NCBI GenBank assembly: GCA_041879425.1
Contig: CP090854.1
Coordinates: forward strand, 806,001-870,000
Length of the DNA: 64,000 nt
Source: Vibrio pomeroyi
GTDB taxonomy: Bacteria; Pseudomonadota; Gammaproteobacteria; Enterobacterales; Vibrionaceae
Reading direction: 5' to 3'
The translations under genes were made by a program, and so were the position numbers. Shown here one piece after another: positions 58,949-64,000 of the stretch (position 1 is its first letter; each line of letters opens with the position of its first letter). Under the pieces are notes generated by a model. The model was given only the letters and a program-made list of their open reading frames with translations, was not told where the DNA came from and made no database searches.

Positions 58949-59027
58949 CAGGCGAGCGATAATGAAAGGTATTAATCTGTCGAGCTAAATGCCGACCTTC
59001 GTACCTAGTTTTGACTTAGCCAACAAC

Positions 59028-59062
59028 AAAAAACGCCCACTAAGATAACCTAGTGGGCGTTT
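59028..59062. terminator. Bidirectional terminator between ybaK and rluF
   Basis: Perfect 12-bp stem AAACGCCCACTA / TAGTGGGCGTTT with an 8-nt loop; T-rich on both strands. It lies between convergent genes. Confidence 0.88.
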
Positions 59063-59080
59063 CTGTATTAAAGAGGTATA

Positions 59081-60214
59081 TTACTTCTTAAGACCTAATG
59101 TACCACCAACGCGCTTAGGTGCCGGTTTGTTTGGTCTGTTTGAGTCTTGGCTACGGTTTGCAGGTTTACCGCTTTTACGATCGTTGTTGTTACGGTCTGT
59201 GCGATTACGATCCGAACTGTTTCTATCTGAATTAGAGCGCTCTGAACGAGAGTTCGATTTCCAGTTCTCGGTATTGCCACCGCTTTCACTATTCGATGAG
59301 TTACGACCACGCTTTGAATTAGGCGCATGACGGAATTCATCGGCATTGTTACCGCGATAAGTACGAGTACGGTTCTCTTTTTGGTTGCGGCGTGCTGTTG
59401 AGGTTTGGTTCTCTTCACGGCTATCAAAAAGTTTAGCGTCCGTCGCTTTGCGAATACGCTGGCCTTTCGCGTTCATCTTTGACGCATCTTCAGTACTTAC
59501 TGAACCTTCACACATCGCTAAGATTTCAGTGATCTCTTCGTCGCTCAGGTAGCGCCATTTGCCATTTGGAATGCCGTCTAAAGAGATGTTCATAATACGT
59601 ACACGGCGAAGTTTGAAAACTTCATAACCAAGCGCTTCACACATGCGACGGATTTGGCGGTTAAGGCCTTGCGTTAGTGTGATTCGGAAAGAAAACTTAG
59701 TCTCTTTCTCTACTTTACATGGCAAAGTCACCGTATCCAAAATAGGAACACCCGCTGCCATTTTCTGTAAGAACTCACCGGTAATCGGCTTGTCGACACG
59801 AACTACGTACTCTTTTTCGTGGTTGTTACCCGCGCGAAGAATCTTGTTTACGATGTCACCATCATTGGTCAGGAAGATAAGACCGTCAGATGGTTTATCA
59901 AGGCGACCAATTGGGAAAATACGCTTATGGTGACCAATAAAGTCAACGATGTTGCCTGGAATATCTCGCTCAGTAGTACAAGTAATACCGGTCGGCTTAT
60001 TCAGGGCAATATAGATAGGCTTTTCTTTCGAACGAACGGGCTTGTTGTCGATCTCAACGTCATCACCTGGCATTACTTTCGTACCCATCTCTGGGATCTT
60101 ACCATTGATAGTAACTCGGCCAGCATCAATGAGTTTGTCGGCTTCGCGGCGTGAGCAAAAACCAGTTTCACTGATGTACTTATTAAGGCGTTTAGCTTGG
60201 GATTCTTGTGACAT
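59081..60214 (-). CDS. rluF: 23S rRNA pseudouridine-2604 synthase with long basic C-terminal tail
   Basis: A 377-residue RsuA-family pseudouridine synthase. S4-like domain (about 8-55, [21 protein letters not shown]), catalytic domain with [17 protein letters not shown] (catalytic Asp about 107), [15 protein letters not shown], and [20 protein letters not shown]. Full-length match to E. coli RluF over the first about 240 residues. The last about 120 residues are a low-complexity tail rich in Arg, Asn, Ser and Asp, much longer than the E. coli tail and likely RNA-binding or disordered. Its coding DNA gives spurious long frames in other frames. Confidence 0.92.
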   Translation of the reverse strand: MSQESQAKRLNKYISETGFCSRREADKLIDAGRVTINGKIPEMGTKVMPGDDVEIDNKPVRSKEKPIYIALNKPTGITCTTERDIPGNIVDFIGHHKRIFPIGRLDKPSDGLIFLTNDGDIVNKILRAGNNHEKEYVVRVDKPITGEFLQKMAAGVPILDTVTLPCKVEKETKFSFRITLTQGLNRQIRRMCEALGYEVFKLRRVRIMNISLDGIPNGKWRYLSDEEITEILAMCEGSVSTEDASKMNAKGQRIRKATDAKLFDSREENQTSTARRNQKENRTRTYRGNNADEFRHAPNSKRGRNSSNSESGGNTENWKSNSRSERSNSDRNSSDRNRTDRNNNDRKSGKPANRSQDSNRPNKPAPKRVGGTLGLKK

Positions 60215-60254
60215 GATATTCTCTTAGCGTTTCACAACGGAAATTTAGATAAAC

Positions 60255-60282
60255 AAAAAGCAACTACAGGGCAGTTGCTTTT
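60255..60282 (-). terminator. Terminator of smrA
   Basis: Perfect 10-bp stem AAAAGCAACT / AGTTGCTTTT with a 7-nt loop and a TTTTTG tail on the minus strand. It is about 120 bp after the smrA stop. Confidence 0.78.
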
Positions 60283-60406
60283 ACGTTTGAATTCGTTAAC
60301 TGACGACAATTTTAGCACCTAGTGTCTACTTCGGCACTAAATATCTATTGTCTAGCAAATTGGCGTGACAATGAGCGTGCAGTCGAGCTTATCAACACAA
60401 CTTGCA

Positions 60407-60988
60407 CTAACTTGATCGCTTCTGGTGTCGTTCTCTGTTTTCGAGCTTCTTGTCATTGCTCTTTCTCAACATGACGTAGACCGCGCCTGTTCCACCATGA
60501 AATTGCTGAGCAGAATGCACACACTGGACATCGTTAATTTGAGTCAACCAGTTGGCGACATAGCTTTTCATCATCGCTGGTGGATTCGAACGTTCACCTT
60601 TGCCATGAACAATGATGACGGTACGAACATCCATCCTTAGACATTGACGCAAAAATGAAAGCACTTCATTACGTGCGTCTTTGAGTGTTTTTCTATGCAG
60701 ATCCAGCTTGGCTTGAATAGGGTACTTACCTAGACGTAGCTTTTTGTATACGCCTTCCTGAACGCCATCTTTCTTATAGGCGATAACATCATCGGGCTTC
60801 ACCATCGGAGAGTAATCGAGCGAGAGGTAATCTTTCTCGTCGTCAGATAGCCACATTGCGGCTTCACGCTTAGCTAGGTGAGATTCCGTTACGCGGTGTA
60901 CTTTCTGGTGTTCAGCGGTGTCGTGGTCGATGCGTTTCACATCGCCCATCATTTCTTGGAATAGATCTAAATCGTCATCATGAGACAT
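60407..60988 (-). CDS. smrA: Smr-domain DNA endonuclease SmrA
   Basis: A 193-residue protein with an N-terminal acidic region and a C-terminal Smr domain (about 95-180): LDLHRKTLKDARNEVLSFL, VIIVHGKGERS with the catalytic-type HGKG, and FHGGTGAVYVMLRK. Closest in my memory to E. coli YdaL/SmrA, including the ENRERHQKRSS end. ATG 60988 is preferred over 60997 since GAGAT sits 8 bp upstream of it. Relatives nick DNA or cleave mRNA on collided ribosomes (SmrB); the exact job of this one is open. Confidence 0.88.
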   Translation of the reverse strand: MSHDDDLDLFQEMMGDVKRIDHDTAEHQKVHRVTESHLAKREAAMWLSDDEKDYLSLDYSPMVKPDDVIAYKKDGVQEGVYKKLRLGKYPIQAKLDLHRKTLKDARNEVLSFLRQCLRMDVRTVIIVHGKGERSNPPAMMKSYVANWLTQINDVQCVHSAQQFHGGTGAVYVMLRKSNDKKLENRERHQKRSS

Positions 60989-61053
60989 AGTGTGCATCTC
61001 AAGTTAGAGAAGGATAGATTAAGTATACCTAAGTTGGGGCTGGGTTTAAAAAT

Positions 61054-61090
61054 GAAAAAACCGGAGGAGACAAGGGAAGTCAGCTCCGGT
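61054..61090 (-). terminator. Terminator of the DUF3149 gene
   Basis: Stem ACCGGAG / CTCCGGT with a 17-nt loop containing a further 3-bp stem, followed on the minus strand by TTTTTTC. Confidence 0.72.
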
Positions 61091-61159
61091 GCAAAGCGTT
61101 TTAACGTTTACTTATCAAGTAAATGATACTTAACAGCAAATGATTTAGGCTGAGCGACT

Positions 61160-61300
61160 CTAGTGAGGAGATTTGTCAGTCATAACTTTGTAGATGAAGA
61201 AGCCTCCATAAAACATCATGAGACCCAGAGCCCCGAAGATTACTATCATTGAAGATAGTCCCACCGCATTACCAAATAGGAGATCTAGCCAAAAGTCCAT
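61160..61300 (-). CDS. Small membrane protein, DUF3149 family
   Basis: A 46-residue gene too short for usual cut-offs. It begins MDFWLDLLFGNAVGLSSMI, has one hydrophobic helix (about 15-38) and ends YKVMTDKSPH. This matches the DUF3149 family of tiny inner-membrane proteins as I recall them. GAGGT lies 6 bp before the ATG, and a hairpin terminator follows, so expression is well supported. Function unknown. It is flanked by smrA on the same strand and by tRNA-Pro. Confidence 0.82.
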   Translation of the reverse strand: MDFWLDLLFGNAVGLSSMIVIFGALGLMMFYGGFFIYKVMTDKSPH

Positions 61301-61490
61301 GTGTATACCTCAAAGTTATATGACATGGCTTAGTGTATTAACAAGCATTATCAATTCACTGATCTGGATCAATCCTGTTTCATAAGTTAAATACTTGTTG
61401 GTAACTGTGTGTTTTTCGTCACATCATGCTCATTGTTGTATGTCTTTTGTTCGAACGATTCAAAATCGCAATAAATATAAGAAAAAGCCC

Positions 61491-61518
61491 TTGCGGATAA
61501 ATTCAGAACCCGTATTAT
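61491..61518 (+). promoter_or_regulatory. Promoter of tRNA-Pro
   Basis: TTGCGG at 61491-61496 and TATTAT at 61513-61518 with a 16-nt spacer, 38 bp before the tRNA. The following ACGCTCC is C-rich, fitting a stable-RNA discriminator. The stretch 61301-61490 holds only AT-rich DNA. Confidence 0.7.
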
Positions 61519-61555
61519 ACGCTCCATCGACAGGCAATCAGCCAGTTAGATATCT

Positions 61556-61632
<77 letters not shown>

Positions 61633-61640
61633 CATTAAAG

Positions 61641-61671
61641 AAAGCCGTAGCAGAAATGTTACGGCTTTTTT
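61641..61671 (+). terminator. Terminator of tRNA-Pro
   Basis: Stem AAAGCCGTA / TACGGCTTT with a 10-nt loop and a TTTTTT tail, 9 bp after the tRNA. Confidence 0.88.
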
Positions 61672-61738
61672 GCATTTGAACGTTTCGTTTTGGTTTGGAA
61701 CTCGAGTGGGGTTCGCCTGATGTTCAAAATAAGCTCTG

Positions 61739-61767
61739 CACCGGCCGCATTAAAGAAAGCCGTAGCA
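61739..61767 (+). repeat. Second copy of the tRNA-Pro 3' end and terminator arm
   Basis: 29 nt matching 61624-61652 at 27 positions: the last nine bases of the tRNA including CCA (as CACCGGCCG instead of CACCGACCA), then CATTAAAGAAAGCCGTAGCA. The distance between copies is 115 nt. See the findings. Confidence 0.8.
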
Positions 61768-61798
61768 CTCTTTGTAATAGAAGGGGCTACGGCTTTTT
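61756..61798 (+). terminator. Second, duplicated terminator after tRNA-Pro
   Basis: Stem AAAGCCGTAGC / GCTACGGCTTT with a 19-nt loop and T tail. Its left arm belongs to the duplicated segment. Confidence 0.75.
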
Positions 61799-61854
61799 AT
61801 ATTCTGTAATTGTGTCGATCGCCTATCGATCGTTTGTTGAGTCTAAGCCTACCC

Positions 61855-62523
61855 TTATTGAACGAACTCACTGGTAGCGACATTGTTCTTCACCCAAATC
61901 AGAGCCTGTAAGCGATTCTTCACCTTGATTTTTTTAAACGTGTTGTGAAGGTGTGCTTTGACCGTATTCTCACTGACGTAGAGTGTGTCGGCGATCTGAG
62001 TGTTGGACGCGCCCTCACCAAGCAGCTTGATGATTTGTTGCTCACGTTTAGTGAGTTTTAAATAGTACGGGCTCGTTTTTGCGCATTGTCTTTCACGATA
62101 AAAGCGAATGTACTTATAAATTAGTTTCCTGCTCATCCACATTTCGTCTTCTAAGATGCAGTTGAAGCCAGTGACAAGCTTATCAAGTGTGTCTGAAACA
62201 TAGAAAATACCAACGAGATATTGCCATTTGAGCATCTCGGTGTGTGGGAAGTCGTTTGGAGTGTTTAACAATACCTCATGGGTGTCACATATTACATCGT
62301 CTCTAAGCTCTTGGTATTTAAAGATAAAATCTTTGGTCATTATTGGGTAGTCAATAATAATGATATCCAAATTGTCAGCTTGCAATGAGTTGAAACTCAG
62401 TTTTTCAGGGGATATAAGCCTAATACTAAGGTTCACCTTTTGCTCTAATGACTCTTTAAGCAGCGTAGACTGTAAATTATTTTCGGCTATTAAAATGGCT
62501 TGATGAACTTTCGACTTAGCCAT
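61855..62523 (-). CDS. CsgD/VpsT-type LuxR-family regulator
   Basis: A 222-residue transcription factor with an N-terminal receiver-like domain (about 8-125; acidic Asp53 and Asp58 region in NLDIIIIDYP) and a C-terminal LuxR helix-turn-helix (about 156-207; LTKREQQIIKLLGEGASNTQIADTLYVSENTVKAHL). Between them W129-M130-S131-R132 fits the W[F/L/M][T/S]R motif that binds c-di-GMP in VpsT, at almost the same residue number. It likely activates matrix or curli genes. A strong AAAGGAGTG ribosome site precedes the ATG. Could be called csgD-like; the exact ortholog is uncertain. Confidence 0.85.
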   Translation of the reverse strand: MAKSKVHQAILIAENNLQSTLLKESLEQKVNLSIRLISPEKLSFNSLQADNLDIIIIDYPIMTKDFIFKYQELRDDVICDTHEVLLNTPNDFPHTEMLKWQYLVGIFYVSDTLDKLVTGFNCILEDEMWMSRKLIYKYIRFYRERQCAKTSPYYLKLTKREQQIIKLLGEGASNTQIADTLYVSENTVKAHLHNTFKKIKVKNRLQALIWVKNNVATSEFVQ

Positions 62524-62570
62524 GTGTACACTCCTTTATTAACCCACTGCCCTTGTATCAGACTTGATAG

Positions 62571-62598
62571 TCTATAGCACACATAGTTATTCTACCAA
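62571..62598 (-). promoter_or_regulatory. Candidate promoter of the CsgD-like gene
   Basis: On the minus strand TTGGTA, a 16-nt spacer and TATAGA, with a TGC extension just before the -10. It lies 48 nt before the ATG, so the regulator can be made separately from the two genes upstream. Confidence 0.5.
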
Positions 62599-62699
62599 TA
62601 AGTTGGCTGGTTATTTTATAAATATGGTGAATGTAATTAATAGTACAGGTGAAGGTATATAACAGTATTAAGTGGAAGCATCTGTTTCCTTTAGTTTTA

Positions 62700-63023
62700 T
62701 TAATTAACTTCTAGTTCTTTCATCGTACAATCTCGAAATATTTTCCAACTCTTATTTTCTGGTTTAATCTCTAAAGTAAGAGGAAATTGTTTGGCATTAA
62801 GAATAAATTTTGTTTTACCACCACTTATATATTGGTTGAGTTGAGAGTGTGTTCTTGTTTTTAGAGTGAGTGAAGATGCTGTACTGCTATCTAACACAAG
62901 CACGTTATGTTTGTTGTTAATAAAACACTGTACTGAATTTGAAATTTTTTCAGATGCATTTAAACGTAAAGGGAAAAATAAAACGGCGATCAACGCCGTT
63001 TTAATATATGCACATCTTGTCAT
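62700..63023 (-). CDS. Unrecognised small exported protein next to curlin-like gene
   Basis: A 107-residue protein I cannot assign to a family. An N-terminal signal peptide (IKTALIAVLFFPLRLNA, cleavage expected near residue 23) points to the periplasm. The mature part of about 84 residues looks beta-rich (SVQCFINNKHNVLVLD, SSLTLKTRT, KTKFILNAKQFPLTLEIK) and has two cysteines, Cys33 and Cys99, that could form a disulfide. Size, export and position just after a curlin gene resemble the CsgC/CsgH chaperone type, but there is no sequence match I can see. Its ATG follows the curlin stop by 1 bp, so the two are coupled. Confidence 0.7.
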   Translation of the reverse strand: MTRCAYIKTALIAVLFFPLRLNASEKISNSVQCFINNKHNVLVLDSSTASSLTLKTRTHSQLNQYISGGKTKFILNAKQFPLTLEIKPENKSWKIFRDCTMKELEVN

Positions 63024-63024
63024 A

Positions 63025-63882
63025 TTAATTTTGATAAATTATACCGACATTACCACTTGCGCCATTACCTGAAACTAGCGCAGTATCATAAGAGGTTTGC
63101 TCAATCATAAATTGGTTTGAACTGCTGTTTGTTAAGCTAACAATGGCATCTGAATGAGAGCCTGTTTGTAACGTGAATACTCGGTTATCGCTACTGTTCA
63201 CGAGATCGATATCGACATAGTTATCATCGCCACCACCAACATCGGTATTTACTATCGTTTGAACATAGTTATTATCGCCGCTGATATCGATGTCTACATC
63301 ATTATTGTCAACACTCGCGTTACTAAACTCGGTATAGGTTGTATTGGAGTTACCAGAGACATTCACATCAGCTTCATTGTAGTCAGCACCACCTAGGGCA
63401 TTAACTACAGAGATGTTCTCATTACCCACTTGTGTAACACGTAAATCATTGCTTCGACCATAAGGTTGAACTGTGATTTGGGCTTGGTTACTCACACCAT
63501 CTTGATCAACCCAAGCGTTGTTGTTTACATAGCGTAGCTTAACGTGAGCTTCATTGAGATTGCCATCTTGTTGAACCACAACGTCAGAGTTATAGCTAGC
63601 ATGTGTGTCTACTAGTGCAACATGTCCATCAGTAACACCAGACGTGTTTTGGTTAATAGTGACATTGGCATTATCGCCATTGCCCATTTGCCAAACGGCA
63701 GTATTATCCATCGCTAAAGGTTGAATACCAGCGACTGTCGATGATATCCCAAGATCGGCTGTTCCTTCTATTACCCCCAACGCAGGTTCAGAGGCTGGAA
63801 AAGGAGCAGGTAAATTATCTGCGTATGCTGCATTAAAGCCCAGAATAGCACCGACTATAATTCCAATTTGTGTAACTTTCAT
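63025..63882 (-). CDS. Curlin-repeat secreted protein (CsgA/CsgB-like)
   Basis: A 285-residue protein with a signal peptide (IGIIVGAILGFNAAYA, then DNLPAP) and about nine degenerate 22-27-residue repeats from about residue 62 to the end, each near xVxQxGxxNxAxVxx: for example AVWQMGNGDNANVTINQ, VVQQDGNLNEAHVKL, WVDQDGVSNQAQITV and RVTQVGNENISVV. That is the curlin pattern of Gln, Gly and Asn ladders. Later repeats become Asp-rich (NNDVDIDISGDNNYV). It is longer and more acidic than E. coli CsgA or CsgB at about 150. ACAGGAT-type RBS AAGGA precedes the ATG. No csgE/F/G export genes are in the window. Confidence 0.8.
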   Translation of the reverse strand: MKVTQIGIIVGAILGFNAAYADNLPAPFPASEPALGVIEGTADLGISSTVAGIQPLAMDNTAVWQMGNGDNANVTINQNTSGVTDGHVALVDTHASYNSDVVVQQDGNLNEAHVKLRYVNNNAWVDQDGVSNQAQITVQPYGRSNDLRVTQVGNENISVVNALGGADYNEADVNVSGNSNTTYTEFSNASVDNNDVDIDISGDNNYVQTIVNTDVGGGDDNYVDIDLVNSSDNRVFTLQTGSHSDAIVSLTNSSSNQFMIEQTSYDTALVSGNGASGNVGIIYQN

Positions 63883-63911
63883 AAGTTGTATCCTTATACA
63901 TTTCCATGTCG

Positions 63912-63939
63912 ACTATGTTGTTACTTCATCGAGAAGCAA
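63912..63939 (-). promoter_or_regulatory. Candidate promoter of the curlin-like operon
   Basis: On the minus strand TTGCTT (complement of 63934-63939), 16-nt spacer, CATAGT (complement of 63912-63917), about 30 bp before the ATG at 63882. Confidence 0.45.
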
Positions 63940-63944
63940 CGGTG

Positions 63945-63982
63945 AATCAAGCTTTCCATACTTCGCGCTAATTGGCTTGATT
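63945..63982. promoter_or_regulatory. Inverted repeat upstream of the curlin-like promoter
   Basis: Perfect 8-bp arms AATCAAGC (63945-63952) and GCTTGATT (63975-63982) separated by 22 bp, placed directly upstream of the -35 candidate. It fits a dimeric activator site, perhaps for the CsgD-like regulator. Confidence 0.5.
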
Positions 63983-64000
63983 GATGTGAATTCTCATTGA

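Noticed and set aside
59095..59427. Overlapping frames within the 3' end of rluF
   Set aside because: They arise from the biased codon use of the low-complexity tail and have no start signals.
61855..64000. Prophage or integrative element after tRNA-Pro
   Set aside because: No integrase, transposase or phage genes are visible; only the short tRNA 3' repeat hints at past integration.

Overview
The window is a chromosomal segment of a Vibrio, most like the Splendidus clade. The clues are a complete Na+-translocating NADH:quinone reductase operon (nqrABCDEF) followed by apbE and nqrM, a NutA-type UshA lipoprotein, a large Leu/Gln/Met tRNA array, a moderate GC content judged by eye, and protein sequences that read like Vibrio orthologs from memory. 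Almost all of it is conserved core genome. The accessory part is the right end (about 61.6-64 kb), and possibly the partial DUF4397 gene at the left edge.

Left part (1-13.4 kb): the 3' part of a DUF4397 repeat protein converges on ampG. Then come yajG-ppiA, rlmG and bolA. The nqr operon (5981-11820) encodes the six subunits of the sodium pump. NqrB and NqrC show the SGAT threonine sites that carry covalent FMN, apbE encodes the flavin transferase that attaches it, and nqrM encodes the small cysteine-rich maturation factor, so the machine and its assembly factors sit together. A strong hairpin separates nqrF from apbE.

Middle left (13.4-21 kb): a double-receiver diguanylate cyclase, dinB (Pol IV), an atypical RecQ-family helicase, a GreA/GreB-related protein, a YggN-like periplasmic protein and an SNF-family Na+-dependent transporter.

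Centre (21-43 kb): two conserved minus-strand blocks. The first is lipA-lipB-ybeD-dacA-rlpA-rodA-mrdA-rlmH-rsfS-holA-lptE-leuS (lipoylation, cell elongation, ribosome maturation and silencing, clamp loader, LPS export, Leu-tRNA synthesis). The second is lnt-corC-ybeY-phoH, preceded by miaB. The plus-strand ybeL lies between them; ubiF and a minus-strand lactonase-fold protein close the region.

43.2-45.9 kb: an array of 19 minus-strand tRNA genes (9 Leu-TAG, 6 Gln-TTG, 4 Met-CAT), all encoding CCA. It has one strong promoter with a GC-rich discriminator and one terminator. Its spacers fall into families, and a 406-nt block and a 283-nt block are visibly duplicated.

46-61.3 kb: ychF-pth, prs-ispE-lolB, then divergent hemA-prfA-prmC-sirB2-sirB1-kdsA (heme, peptide release, LPS core precursor). 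These are followed by ushA, ybaK, rluF, smrA and a 46-residue DUF3149 membrane protein.

61.4-64 kb: a tRNA-Pro(TGG) gene with a partly duplicated 3' end and terminator, then a minus-strand curli-like module. The module is a curlin-repeat secreted protein, an unrecognised exported 107-residue protein coupled to it, and a CsgD/VpsT-type regulator with the WMSR motif expected for c-di-GMP binding. This module is the most likely place for something new. Annotations are by reading the sequence; no database search was run.
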